A stretch of 64,000 nt of DNA. Origin: CAZMZW01 sp963802275. Lineage in GTDB: Bacteria > Chloroflexota > Anaerolineae > Anaerolineales > Anaerolineaceae. Position numbers and translations under genes: made by a program. The first letter of the stretch is position 1. Every line of letters starts with the position of its first letter. Location: the NCBI GenBank assembly GCA_963802275.1, contig CAWDIB010000004.1, positions 1,178,001-1,242,000 on the forward strand, given 5' to 3'. Under the pieces are notes generated by a model, which saw only the letters and a program-made list of their open reading frames with translations, had not been told where the DNA came from and did no database searches. This document shows, piece after piece, positions 53,296 through 63,075 of this stretch.

Positions 53296-54674
53296 TTAAT
53301 GATCTTTCTTTTTGGTCACAGCCAATTTTTTCTTTTTTTCCAGCGGCCGGGCAGGTACCCCGGTTACGATCGTGTAATCGGGAACATCGTGGGTCACCAC
53401 TGACCCTGCCCCGGTATAGGCGCCTTTGCCGATCCTGACTGGCGCCCTGAGCATGGTGTCGCTTCCGATGAATGCGCCTGCCCCGATCTCGGTTTTGTTC
53501 TTGTTCACGCCATCAAAATTGCAGGTGATCACCCCCGCCCCAATATTGACATTTTCGCCTATTTCCGCATCACCGATATAGGAGAAATGCCCCATCTTTA
53601 CACCGGCCGCGAGGGTTGAATTCTTGATCTCACCAAAATTGCCCATATGAACGCCGCGGCATAAATGGGCTCCTTTGCGCAAGCGGGCAAAGGGTCCGAC
53701 CGATACTTCATCCTCCAGCACCGCACCTTCCATAACCGCCATCGTCACCTTGCAGTGATTGCCAATTTCGCAATTAGCCACTATTGTGCCGGGACCGATT
53801 TCACATTTATCACCGATTTTGGTATTCCCGCGCAAGTAAGTATCTGGAAAAATAACCGTATCCTGACCGATAATCACACCGTCTTCTATATAAACACGGT
53901 CTGGGTCGAGCATGGTAACTCCTTCCAGCATCCAGCGTTGATTGTTGCGCTTTCTTATTATTTTTTCTGCTTCCGCCAGGTGGATGCGATTGTTGATCCC
54001 GATAGCCTCGTCGGCATCTTCAAGCACCAATGTTCCTACTTTTAATTTTTGTTTGACCGCCAAGCCGATCAGGTCAGTCAGGTAATACTCGCCATTGGCC
54101 GCCTTTACTATTCTTTGCAGATTTTTCCACAACCAAACCGCAGTGAAACAATAAACGCCAACATTAAATTCATTGATTTCAATTGCTGAAGGGTTGCATC
54201 TCTTTCCTCGATTATGGCAGCCACATTCACCTGAAAGAGAGCGGGATATCCTTCCGAAACCACGTGAATTATTAGAGAAAAATGTGAGAAGTGGAGATTG
54301 GACCTGCATTCTTCTTTTGAAGTTCAACCAATCGCTGTATGGTTTCAAAAGTAATCAGAGGTATGTCAGCATTGACCACCAGATACCAGATCTCCTTTGC
54401 CTTCCAGCAGACTGTCCTGGCGGCATTGACAGCATCAGCGGTTCCCAAAAGCTGCTTGTTGCACAGCAAAGTCCGCCTGATCACCTACCACTTTTTGCAC
54501 CATTTCAGCCGCATTTCCAACCACCACAACCGGTTTGTGGCTGCAGACTTCTTTTACTGCATTAAGCGGATACTCTATCATCGGTCGCCCCATGAGGGGG
54601 TGCAAAACTTTGGGAATGTCCGATTTCATGCGCTTGCTCAAACCTGCAGCGAGGATGACAGCCGAAACCTGCAT
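53296..54674 (-). pseudogene. glmU: GlmU, bifunctional UDP-GlcNAc synthesis enzyme, frameshifts
   Basis: Start MQVSAVILAAGLSKRMKSDI at 54674, the uridyltransferase signature; QLLGTADAVNAAR, LVVNADIPLITFETIQRL follow in other frames, then the left-handed beta helix acetyltransferase with GHFSYIGDAEIGENVNIGAG and NFDGVNKNKTEIG and the C-terminal GVPARPLEKKKK. Normal length ~455 aa with two to three breaks near 54450, 54290 and possibly 54250. It makes UDP-GlcNAc for cell wall and glycans and is usually essential, so errors in the sequence are the likely cause. Confidence 0.9.
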
Positions 54675-54762
54675 GCTTATTCTCCTTTTACATTAAACAA
54701 TAAATGAGCTGGAATCATCCATAGATAATTCAAAGCTCATTTATTTTATCCTGAATATCTGG

Positions 54763-54833
54763 CTGGGGCACCTGGATTCGAACCAAGATCCACAGCTCCA
54801 AAGGCTGGTGTGCTGCCATTGCACTATGCCCCA
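54763..54833 (-). tRNA. tRNA-Gln (UUG)
   Basis: Acceptor UGGGGCA/UGCCCCA, D arm GUGC/GCAC, anticodon loop CUUUGGA with anticodon UUG, T arm CUUGG-UUCGAAU-CCAGG with G73. CCA is not encoded. Confidence 0.92.
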
Positions 54834-54877
54834 GTAACAAAGCAGGCAAATTTTATCATAGAAAGTTTTCGAAATAA

Positions 54878-54903
54878 AATCGCCTGCCGAATGGCAGGCG
54901 ATT
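54878..54903 (-). terminator. Terminator of the opp operon
   Basis: AATCGCCTGCC / GGCAGGCGATT with a GAAT-type tetraloop, followed on the minus strand by TTTTATTTC, 24 bases after oppC. Confidence 0.9.
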
Positions 54904-54926
54904 GAAGTATTCATACTTCTGGATTC

Positions 54927-55940
54927 TTATTGCCGTCCGCGTAATTTTGGATCAAAGGCATCTCGCAAGCCATCCCCTAAAAAGTTGAAGGCAAACATGG
55001 TGATGGCTAATGCCATTGCAGGCAATAACACCTGATAAGGATAACCGCGTATGGCCCGTGCGCCATCCGAGATCATCGCGCCCCACGATGGAGTTGGTGG
55101 ATTGACGCCCAGCCCAATGTAGGAAAGAAAAGCTTCGGTGCTGATATAGCCCGGGATGGCTAGCGTTTCCGAAACAATTAGGGGTCCCAGTATATTGGGC
55201 AGAATATGCTTGAATACGATTCGCAGATCCGAGGCGCCCACTGACCTGGCGGCTTCGATGTATTCTTTTTGTTTTACCGATAGGATCTGTCCACGTGTGA
55301 GGCGCGCCATGGTTTCCCAGGAAGTGATGCCAATTCCTATGAAGATAAAGAACAAACCTCCCATGGATTCATCCAATTGCCGGATGGAATAAGCCCATGT
55401 GCCAGGTTGAATATTTGAAAGTGAGGTCCGGAAAAAGGCCATTAAGAGAATGATGAACAGAATGCTGGGGAAGCCATACATCACATCCACAATGCGCATC
55501 ATCACATTATCCACTTTGCCGCCAAAATATCCGGAAATTGAACCGTAAGTAACACCAACAATCAATGCCAGCAATGGACCAATGAAAGCAACCGTCAACG
55601 ACACTCTTGCCCCATAAATCACGCGGCTTAATAAGTCCCGGCCGATATAGTCTGAACCAAAGAGAAATTCCTGGCTTTGCCTGGCGTAATTTTTCATATT
55701 CGGGAATACATCCAGGAGCCAGTTCGGAACGCTGTTCTCCTTGGTCAGGTCACCTTGTGCAAATCCATATGGTGCGATCTTATCCGCAAATATGGCAATA
55801 AAGACCAATAAAAGGATGACTATTCCGCCCATTACCGCGGCTTTGTTTTTCAATAACCGCGATACCGCGTCTTTAAACAGGGATTCCGGTTTTTCGGTCG
55901 CTAATGATCCGGCTTTAAATTCCTTGCCAATGACATCCAT
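54927..55940 (-). CDS. Peptide ABC transporter permease (OppC/DppC)
   Basis: 337 aa with an N-terminal cytoplasmic tail, first membrane segment ~37-55, long external loop, and the binding-protein-dependent transport domain to the end. EAA loop: EAARSVGASDLRIVFKHILPN, IGLGVNPPTPSWGAMI and FNFLGDGLRDAFDPKLRGR are DppC hallmarks. The loop mentions FGSDYIGRDLLSRVIYGARVS, also typical. Last gene of the operon, 18 bases after oppB. Confidence 0.93.
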   Translation of the reverse strand: MDVIGKEFKAGSLATEKPESLFKDAVSRLLKNKAAVMGGIVILLLVFIAIFADKIAPYGFAQGDLTKENSVPNWLLDVFPNMKNYARQSQEFLFGSDYIGRDLLSRVIYGARVSLTVAFIGPLLALIVGVTYGSISGYFGGKVDNVMMRIVDVMYGFPSILFIILLMAFFRTSLSNIQPGTWAYSIRQLDESMGGLFFIFIGIGITSWETMARLTRGQILSVKQKEYIEAARSVGASDLRIVFKHILPNILGPLIVSETLAIPGYISTEAFLSYIGLGVNPPTPSWGAMISDGARAIRGYPYQVLLPAMALAITMFAFNFLGDGLRDAFDPKLRGRQ

Positions 55941-55958
55941 TGTTCGTTTTCCTTTACG

Positions 55959-57017
55959 TTATTCGTATCTGATTCTTGGGTCAAGAAATGCATAGGTGAT
56001 ATCCACCAGCAGGTTGGCAAAAACCAGGATGATCACATACAACAGGATGGTGCCCATGATGACCGGGTAATCGCGGTTGGTGATGCTGGTGATGAAGTAT
56101 TGCCCCATACCCGGGATGCCAAACAGGCTTTCGGTGACAAATGAGCCGGTGACGATCGCGGCAAAGATCGGACCCAGCACGGTGACGACCGGGATCATTG
56201 AGTTTTTCATGGCGTGTTTGGTAATGACTTTGGCTTCACTTAACCCTTTTGCCCTGGCGGTGCGAATATAGTCCTCACCAAAAACCTGCAGCAAACTTGC
56301 GCGGGTTAATCGCGCGATGATGGCGGAGGAGCCGATGCCCAGGGCAAAGGCCGGCATGATGGCATACTTAAAAAAGTTCCAATCCAGTTCACGGGGGAAA
56401 ATTCCAAATACAAAGGGTGGATGAGCACCCCAGCCGGTCGGCGGCAGCCAGCCAAAACGGATTCCCAAAATTGTAACCAGGATTGGACCCATGACGATGA
56501 CCGGCACCGATACCCCAATGATGGCAATACCCATGCCCACATAGTCAATGATTGTATTATGCTTTAGTGCAGAAATTATTCCAAACGGCAGGCCGATGAT
56601 TAAGCCCACGAATAATGCCATGATGCCCAATTGGGCGGAAACGGGCAGCTGCTGGCGCATGATATCCGCCACTGACCGGCTTAATGACCTGTAGGAGGGA
56701 CCAAAATTCATCCACTGAAACCAAAGCGGACCTATTTTTAATTGAAAGAGATAGTCTTCGGCTGTTGAGGACTCATCCGGCGCTTCCGTGCCCAATTTGG
56801 GAATAAATGCGTCATTTAAATAAGCGAAATATTGATTAATGAAAGGTTGGTCCAGTTTATATTTCTTTTCCAGGTTCTTTATTACCTGTTCCGGTAAATG
56901 TCTCTCGGTGAGGAAAGGTCCGCCAGGAATGGAATGCATCAAGATGAATGTGATCGCGGAAACCACCAATAAGACCGCAACCGCATAAATGAACCTTCTG
57001 ATGATATATCTACCCAT
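55959..57017 (-). CDS. Peptide ABC transporter permease (OppB/DppB)
   Basis: 352 aa with six membrane segments: MGRYIIRRFIYAVAVLLVVS at the start, HSIPGGPF, the EAA loop RTARAKGLSEAKVITKHAMKN, and ETLFGIPG-type ESLFGIPGMGQYFI near the end, LDPRIRYE at the C-terminus. It forms the channel with OppC. Encoded 73 bases after the binding protein gene. Confidence 0.93.
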   Translation of the reverse strand: MGRYIIRRFIYAVAVLLVVSAITFILMHSIPGGPFLTERHLPEQVIKNLEKKYKLDQPFINQYFAYLNDAFIPKLGTEAPDESSTAEDYLFQLKIGPLWFQWMNFGPSYRSLSRSVADIMRQQLPVSAQLGIMALFVGLIIGLPFGIISALKHNTIIDYVGMGIAIIGVSVPVIVMGPILVTILGIRFGWLPPTGWGAHPPFVFGIFPRELDWNFFKYAIMPAFALGIGSSAIIARLTRASLLQVFGEDYIRTARAKGLSEAKVITKHAMKNSMIPVVTVLGPIFAAIVTGSFVTESLFGIPGMGQYFITSITNRDYPVIMGTILLYVIILVFANLLVDITYAFLDPRIRYE

Positions 57018-57090
57018 TATTCCACTCCGATCTTTTTCTAATTAATAGGGGGGGAAGACATCCCCCCCTATTTCAAATCAAAACCTAACT

Positions 57091-58881
57091 CTATTTAAAA
57101 GCCGCCTTGGCTTCCATATCAATATCCCATTTTTCAAAGTGCTCGTGACCACCGGTGGAGAAAGTTCGGGTCACATAGGGTTTGGTCACGGTATTGCGGG
57201 AATACCAGTAAATGGGGATGACCACTGCATCGTCATACATGGCAATCTTGCTGGCCTGTGCATACAGTTCCGCGCGTTTGGCAGGATCCAATTCCTTGGC
57301 TGCATCCGCTACCAATTTCTCGTAAGCTGGATTTAACCATTGAATACCACCAAAAGGAACTCCTTTTGCACCAGGAGCGGTTTGATTGCTGCTGCCACCA
57401 ATGGCAATGAGGTCTTTGGTGAAGTTGTTGGCATCCGGATAGTCCAGGCACCAACCGGTGCGGAAGACCTGGGCAGCATCCGGTCCATCCATCTGAGCCA
57501 GGTGGACCTTCCATTCCTGGTTGAGCAGCTTGACGTTGACGCCGAGGGTTTCCTTCCACATCAGTTGGATGGCTTCGGCGATCTTCTGGTGGCCGGCGGA
57601 GGTGTTGAACATGAGGGTCACATCCAACTTGTCAGCGGTTGTGCCTTTCTCAGCCAGGTATTCAGCCAGCAGTGTCTTTGCGGTTGCCGCATCGGTATTG
57701 ATGCCAGCATCCGCATATTTTTCCAGGGTCGGGGCGCCATTCAGACCAGGATTTTCGAGCCATTGGGCAGGAATCTGGCCGCCCTTGAGCACATTGTCCA
57801 CCAGGGACTTGCGGTCAACTGCCATGGAGAAGGCGCGGCGTACGCGGGCATCATCCATCGGGGCTTTGGAGGTGTTGAATCCATAGTAGTAGCTGCAGAA
57901 ATTGGGCGCTACCACCAACTGCTTGGAGAGCGCAGCATCTGCCTTGACGCGGTCCAGGTTATCCAGGTCAACACCCGAGGTTTCCAGGTTGCCGGCTTCA
58001 TATTCAGCCAGGGCTTCCGGGGTGTCGATAAAGCGCAGGAGTACTTCCTTGACCTTTGGCACGGGCATTGAGCTGGTTCCAGGCCAGAAGGGGTTAGCAA
58101 TCAGGGTGGCGGAATAGTCATGGATCCATTCCTTGAGGGTATAAGGACCATAGGTTTGGATCAGTCCGGGTTCGATCCAGCGGTCGCCAACGGCTTCGAT
58201 CAGCCAGCTGGGCTGGGCATAGCCCATCCACATGCCGGCTATGGACACATTGTAGGCAGCCGGTGCCACGAAGGTTAGTTGCAGGGTGTAATCATCCACC
58301 ACCTTCACGCCGACCTTGTCACGCAGGGCTGCGCGTTCATCATCTGTTGCAGCAGCATTGTACTCTTCGCCACCAGCCAGCACGAAGTTCAAAACATACA
58401 CGTATGGGCTGGCGGTGTCGGCCTTGAGCGTGCGCAGGAAGCCATACTCAAAGTCAGCCGCTTTCAGGGTGCGCGGGTTGCCGTCGTCATCCAAAACCTT
58501 GACAACTTCCTTCTTGGTAGCATCATATTTCACCCAGGGGATGTCCTTCATCAGGTGGAACGTATAAACGGTTCCATCCGAGGAAACATCCCACTTGGTG
58601 GCCATGCCGGGCAGGTCCGCATTGGTTACTTCATCCGGGCGGGTGACACCAGGGAACATTTCGATGTCAACCTGGATGGATGAGGTATCCTGGGCTTTTG
58701 AAGGGTCAAGTGTGGGAATATCACCGGGGCCGAGCGCCAACGCGATTTTTTTCTCGGTGGCAACAGCCGGGGCTGCGCCAGGCGCAGCGGGGGCAGCAGC
58801 AGGCGCGGGCTGGCATGCAGAAAACACAAATGCCATCGCGATCGCTGCCGCGAACAACACATACCATTTCTTAGCGTACAT
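57091..58881 (-). CDS. Peptide ABC transporter substrate-binding lipoprotein (OppA/DppA family)
   Basis: 596 aa. Lipoprotein signal MYAKKWYVLFAAAIAMAFVF with lipobox FSAC, an Ala/Pro-rich linker, then the SBP_bac_5 fold: TLDPSKAQDTSS, TFHLMKDIPWVKYD, YYGFNTSKAPMDDARVRRAFSMAVDRKSLV and the C-terminal YWYSRNTVTKPYV. It captures oligopeptides or similar solutes for OppBCDF. AAGGAGG lies next to the start and a second AAGGAGGUGGU 60-70 bases upstream. Confidence 0.93.
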   Translation of the reverse strand: MYAKKWYVLFAAAIAMAFVFSACQPAPAAAPAAPGAAPAVATEKKIALALGPGDIPTLDPSKAQDTSSIQVDIEMFPGVTRPDEVTNADLPGMATKWDVSSDGTVYTFHLMKDIPWVKYDATKKEVVKVLDDDGNPRTLKAADFEYGFLRTLKADTASPYVYVLNFVLAGGEEYNAAATDDERAALRDKVGVKVVDDYTLQLTFVAPAAYNVSIAGMWMGYAQPSWLIEAVGDRWIEPGLIQTYGPYTLKEWIHDYSATLIANPFWPGTSSMPVPKVKEVLLRFIDTPEALAEYEAGNLETSGVDLDNLDRVKADAALSKQLVVAPNFCSYYYGFNTSKAPMDDARVRRAFSMAVDRKSLVDNVLKGGQIPAQWLENPGLNGAPTLEKYADAGINTDAATAKTLLAEYLAEKGTTADKLDVTLMFNTSAGHQKIAEAIQLMWKETLGVNVKLLNQEWKVHLAQMDGPDAAQVFRTGWCLDYPDANNFTKDLIAIGGSSNQTAPGAKGVPFGGIQWLNPAYEKLVADAAKELDPAKRAELYAQASKIAMYDDAVVIPIYWYSRNTVTKPYVTRTFSTGGHEHFEKWDIDMEAKAAFK

Positions 58882-58942
58882 TTTTGCTCCTCCTTAAGAG
58901 CTTGGATTTATTGAACAACCGACCGACTGATGTTTCGATAGC

Positions 58943-58953
58943 ACCACCTCCTT
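58943..58953 (-). promoter_or_regulatory. Distant perfect Shine-Dalgarno in oppA leader
   Basis: AAGGAGGUGGU on the minus strand, 60-70 bases before the binding-protein start and 13 bases after the oppF stop; shared with the livK leader (37082-37093). Confidence 0.5.
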
Positions 58954-58965
58954 GAAATGAGTTAC

Positions 58966-59952
58966 CTATTTCCATTCACCTGCAAAATGACATGCAGCGA
59001 AATGACCGGGGGATATTTCACGCATTTCCGGTTTTTGCTCACTGCAAATATCCTTGGCAATAGGGCAACGCGTCCTGAACCGGCAGCCGGAGGGCGGATT
59101 GACAGGCGAAGGCACATCGCCCTGCAAAATGATCCTCTTTCTTTTCATCTCCACCAGCGGATCAGGTACGGGTACCGCGGAAAGAAGGGCAATGGAATAA
59201 GGATGCAGCGGATTATCAAACAATTCCTTGCTGGTGGCCAACTCCACAATGACGCCCAGGTACATCACCGCAATGCGGTTGCTTATATGGCGCACCATGG
59301 ACAGGTCATGGGCAATAAAAAGGTAAGTGAGATTGAATTTGCTCTGCAGGTCTTCCAGCAAATTCACCACCTGCGCCTGGATGGATACATCCAGCGCAGA
59401 AATGGGCTCATCGCAAATGATGAGCGAGGGTTCGAGGGAAAGCGAGCGGGCGACTCCCACACGCTGACGCTGTCCGCCGGAAAATTCATGCGGGTAGCGG
59501 TTGGCGTATTGGGGATTCAAGCCGACCAGTTCCAGCAATTCGCTCACTTTTTTGTTGACTTTTTCTTTTTCGATGACCTTGTGAATGATCAATGGTTCGG
59601 CAATGATCTCTCCAATGGTCATGCGCGGATTCAGGCTGGCATATGGGTCCTGGAAGATCATCTGCATGCGGCGACGTGTCTTGCGCATCTGTTCACCCTT
59701 TACGGAGACAAGGTCAATCCCCTCAAAGATGACCTGCCCGCTGGTGGGACGGTAAAGTTGAATGATCGTGCGCCCGGTGGTGGACTTGCCGCAGCCACTT
59801 TCACCCACCAGGCCAAGCGTTTCACCCTTATAAATATCAAAAGAGACGTCGTCAACTGCATGAACGGCGCCAATCTTGCGCTGGATGATGATCCCCTGGG
59901 TGATGGGGAAGTGTTTAACCAGGTTCTTCACCTGCAGTAAAGCTTCAGCCAT
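58966..59952 (-). CDS. Oligopeptide ABC transporter ATPase (OppF/DppF)
   Basis: 328 aa from ATG 59952 (MAEALLQVKNLVKHFPI), one base after the oppD stop. Walker A GESGCGKSTT, signature FSGGQRQRVGVARSL, Walker B LIICDEPISALD, switch His HDLS, and the oligopeptide-type C-terminal Cys cluster CRFRTRCPIAKDIC that binds an Fe-S cluster in some members. Together with OppD it hydrolyses ATP for peptide uptake. Confidence 0.94.
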   Translation of the reverse strand: MAEALLQVKNLVKHFPITQGIIIQRKIGAVHAVDDVSFDIYKGETLGLVGESGCGKSTTGRTIIQLYRPTSGQVIFEGIDLVSVKGEQMRKTRRRMQMIFQDPYASLNPRMTIGEIIAEPLIIHKVIEKEKVNKKVSELLELVGLNPQYANRYPHEFSGGQRQRVGVARSLSLEPSLIICDEPISALDVSIQAQVVNLLEDLQSKFNLTYLFIAHDLSMVRHISNRIAVMYLGVIVELATSKELFDNPLHPYSIALLSAVPVPDPLVEMKRKRIILQGDVPSPVNPPSGCRFRTRCPIAKDICSEQKPEMREISPGHFAACHFAGEWK

Positions 59953-59953
59953 A

Positions 59954-60943
59954 TTATTTCCGCTCCTTACCAGTTTTAACATCAACCCAGCAGGCTGCAG
60001 AATGATTTGGCGAGACCTTTTGCAATGGCGGATTCTCATTCAGGCAACGATCGATCACGTACTTGCACCTGGGCGCAAACGGGCATTTGTTTTCCAGCTG
60101 GAAAAGCACGGGGGGCAAGCCGTCAATGGACATCAATCTCTTTTTGCCTTTTTCGTTGCGCTTGGGTAGGCTGTTGAGCAATCCGACGGTATATGGATGG
60201 GTGGGATGCAGGTAAAGGTCTTTGACGTCCGAGCTTTCCACAATATAACCAGCGTACATCACGATCACCCGCTGGGCAAGGCCGGCAATGATGCCCAGGT
60301 CATGCGTGATCCAAATGATGGCCATGCCCAACTCATCGCGCAGACGCTTCACCAGTTCAATGATCTGCGCCTGGATGGTCACATCCAGAGCGGTGGTGGG
60401 TTCATCAGCGATCAGCACCTGCGGCATGCAGGTCAACCCCATGGCGATCATTGCCCGCTGGCGCATGCCGCCCGAAAACTGGTGGGGGTAGTCATCCAGC
60501 CGGTCCTTGGCATTGGAAATGCCCACCATTTCCAGCATCTCCACCGCCCGCTCCTCCGCCTTCTTTTTATGGGTGGCAATATGGATGGAATATGCCTCCG
60601 CAACCTGATTTCCAATAGTCAATACAGGATTCAGGGAGGTCATGGGGTCCTGGAACACCATACTGATCTGTGCCCCACGGATATGGCGGAGCTCTTCATC
60701 TGTTACGGCTAGCAAATCACGTCCCTGGAACATGGCTTTTCCGCTGGTGATTTTGCCGGGGGGGTTGGGGATGAGCCGCAAAAGGGACATCACGGTCACG
60801 CTCTTTCCGCAGCCGCTCTCCCCCACAATGCCCAGGGTTTCCCCTTCCTTCAAGTCAAACGATATGCCATTGACGGCATGAATGATGCCTGACTTGGTAT
60901 GAAATTCGGTCTTCAGATCGGTGACTTTTAATAATGATTCCAT
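59954..60943 (-). CDS. Oligopeptide ABC transporter ATPase (OppD/DppD)
   Basis: 329 aa. Walker A GESGCGKSVTVMS, QISMVFQDPMTSLNPVLTIG, signature FSGGMRQRAMIAMGL, Walker B LIADEPTTALDVTIQAQI, HDLGIIAGLAQRV, and the C-terminal CPFAPRCKYVIDRC cluster. First ATPase of the operon, followed directly by OppF. About 160 bases separate it from the upstream binding protein gene. Confidence 0.94.
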   Translation of the reverse strand: MESLLKVTDLKTEFHTKSGIIHAVNGISFDLKEGETLGIVGESGCGKSVTVMSLLRLIPNPPGKITSGKAMFQGRDLLAVTDEELRHIRGAQISMVFQDPMTSLNPVLTIGNQVAEAYSIHIATHKKKAEERAVEMLEMVGISNAKDRLDDYPHQFSGGMRQRAMIAMGLTCMPQVLIADEPTTALDVTIQAQIIELVKRLRDELGMAIIWITHDLGIIAGLAQRVIVMYAGYIVESSDVKDLYLHPTHPYTVGLLNSLPKRNEKGKKRLMSIDGLPPVLFQLENKCPFAPRCKYVIDRCLNENPPLQKVSPNHSAACWVDVKTGKERK

Positions 60944-61104
60944 TAATTATTAGCCTTGCTTGTATGCATCAGTTTATACCAAAAGCAACAGGTAAAAGTT
61001 CGTGCGATTTTACGACTTAAGTACCTTTCTGTCAATTAGAAAGCCTCATTCCCTTTTACCTTTGTCGGAATCTGTATTTTATCACATTACCAAGTCGAAC
61101 GATT

Positions 61105-63042
61105 TCAAGGCTGACACCCTGAATCCATTTCCCATTGGTCAAGGGTTAAATAGCTTAATTTTTCCGCAGCCGAACCAATTCCGCACAAATCTTTGCCTAA
61201 TAAAACCACCTCGGGTTTATTGAACATTGGGATGACCGGCAAATCCTGGTCGACCAATGCATTGATCTTTTTGATGCTGTCTGATGCCATGACTGCGTTC
61301 AAACCCGCCCTGCCCGCAGTCAGGCAGGCGCCATCCAATTCCGGGTTTGAATAACCCAAAAAGTTCATCCCTCCGCTGGCTTTCCCCAACCAAAAATTCA
61401 GCTGGGTGGGAATTTCACGGCTGTCCAATAACTGGCAGGCGCTGTTCTCATCCACCACAAGTGACAACAAAGCCAGGTCAAATTTGCGGCCAAATACCAA
61501 TCCATCCGGTGCCGGCTTGTATAGTTCATCGAGCGGTAATTGGTTTTGTGTCACCGAAAAACCACACTGTACAAGGGAAGCCGCGATCTCTTCTGCCATT
61601 TGCTTTTGGAAAGCAGAATCAGCTGACAGCAGGGTGACAGATAAGTTGCGCCCATTGGGCACATTCTTGACATTGACCGAAACGCGCGGGGTGGCCGTGT
61701 TCTTGTCATAATCCAGCCATCCAGCGGCTGTCAATAATTCGTCCGCTTTTGCCAAATTATAGGCTTGGGGAGTGAGCGGGTCATCCGTGGCTGTTGCGTT
61801 CATCCCAAACACCCCAACCGGCACGGATGACAGGTCATACAAGTATTTTTCAATCATGCCCTGGCGATTGATGCAGGCAGCCATGGCCTGCCGGGTCCTG
61901 ACGTCATCAAAAATAGCCGGGCGGTCGGTGCCAAAGGGGAAATAACTATCATCATACGCAACAGGTTTTATCCCCAATGCCAACAGCTGCAAGCTGTCAT
62001 CGGGCTGAACAATTACTTCAAATTCACCGGATTTTTGGATTTCAACCACAGACACAAATCGGTCAAATGATACAGCAGTAGAATCCACCACATCACATTT
62101 TCCCGAGCGCAGTGCTGCTAGCGGATCCTCGTTTTCCTTCAGAAAAACAAAATCAAGGAAATCAAACCTGGGAAAACCCTCGCTTGCCTTTAAGTAATTA
62201 TTATTTTTTACCATGCGAATTGACTGGCCTGCTGACCAGGTTTGCACCTGATAAGGACCCCAGCCAAGCGGTTTTTTAATTGCTTCTTCCGCTTTTAATA
62301 ATTGATCAGCTGTCAAAGAATTCCAGCGGTGCTGTGGTAAAGGAAGCCAGAAAACTTGATTCAGTTTCGTGGTCAGATATCCGGGTTTGCCCACCCATTG
62401 TATGGTGCGTTCGTCAATTGTGGTGTAACTATCCGTCAGGTCAACCTCATTCTTGGAAACCGGAGTATTGATATCCGCAGCAATGTTGAACGAAAAAACC
62501 GAATCCTGCGCGGTCAGTGCCTGGCCATCCGACCATTTCAGGTTTTGCTTCAAGTGAAAGCTGATTTTCATCCTGTCCAACTGGAGCCGAGAGGCGCCAT
62601 CCCATGCCTGCACACATTCAGCACTGCTGCACCCATGCGGAAATACCGCCAGTCCGACTTTCAAGGTTGCCAGGTTGCCATCCGCATCCACCACCACATC
62701 TCCAGCTTGCACATCCACCGCTTCGAGCTGGATGTCACCGGAATCCATGCTGGGAATGCGTTCCAAGATCATGGAAGTGAATTGGTCACCCTGCTGCTTC
62801 AGACCGCCAAAGTATAGGACGTCCATCACCCTTTGCGCGGCGGGTGAGATGGTGCCATAAAGATAAAGTGAATCTGGTTCCTGTCCCAGACAAATTGTCA
62901 GGGTTCGTGGGACCGGCGTGGGGGTGGCTGTCGGCGGCAAGGGTGTGGCGGTGGGTTTGGCCAGGAATCCCGGCATACAACTTGAAATAAGAATTAAAAC
63001 AGGCAGAATCGAGAAAAGTGTTTTTTTGAGTTTTGTCAGCAT
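61105..63042 (-). CDS. Second family-5 substrate-binding lipoprotein
   Basis: 645 aa. Signal MLTKLKKTLFSILPVLILIS with lipobox ISSC, then a Thr/Pro-rich linker (KPTATPLPPTATPTPVP) before the SBP_bac_5 fold: EPDSLYLYGTISPAAQRVMDVLYFGG, FHLKQNLKWSDGQALTAQDSVFSFNI, DDVRTRQAMAACINRQGMIEKYLYD. It differs strongly from the 57091-58881 protein, so the transporter may accept two ligand classes, or this protein may serve another permease. Located upstream of oppD on the same strand. Confidence 0.88.
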   Translation of the reverse strand: MLTKLKKTLFSILPVLILISSCMPGFLAKPTATPLPPTATPTPVPRTLTICLGQEPDSLYLYGTISPAAQRVMDVLYFGGLKQQGDQFTSMILERIPSMDSGDIQLEAVDVQAGDVVVDADGNLATLKVGLAVFPHGCSSAECVQAWDGASRLQLDRMKISFHLKQNLKWSDGQALTAQDSVFSFNIAADINTPVSKNEVDLTDSYTTIDERTIQWVGKPGYLTTKLNQVFWLPLPQHRWNSLTADQLLKAEEAIKKPLGWGPYQVQTWSAGQSIRMVKNNNYLKASEGFPRFDFLDFVFLKENEDPLAALRSGKCDVVDSTAVSFDRFVSVVEIQKSGEFEVIVQPDDSLQLLALGIKPVAYDDSYFPFGTDRPAIFDDVRTRQAMAACINRQGMIEKYLYDLSSVPVGVFGMNATATDDPLTPQAYNLAKADELLTAAGWLDYDKNTATPRVSVNVKNVPNGRNLSVTLLSADSAFQKQMAEEIAASLVQCGFSVTQNQLPLDELYKPAPDGLVFGRKFDLALLSLVVDENSACQLLDSREIPTQLNFWLGKASGGMNFLGYSNPELDGACLTAGRAGLNAVMASDSIKKINALVDQDLPVIPMFNKPEVVLLGKDLCGIGSAAEKLSYLTLDQWEMDSGCQP

Positions 63043-63075
63043 ACATTTATTCCATTGAGAAAGAAATTCATCGAG

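Noticed and set aside
57340..58071. 243-codon plus-strand frame inside the oppA-like gene
   Set aside because: Antisense to a complete, typical binding-protein gene, no ribosome-binding site.
58957..59940. 327-codon plus-strand frame opposite the OppF ATPase gene
   Set aside because: Antisense to a gene with all ABC ATPase motifs; composition typical of a shadow frame.
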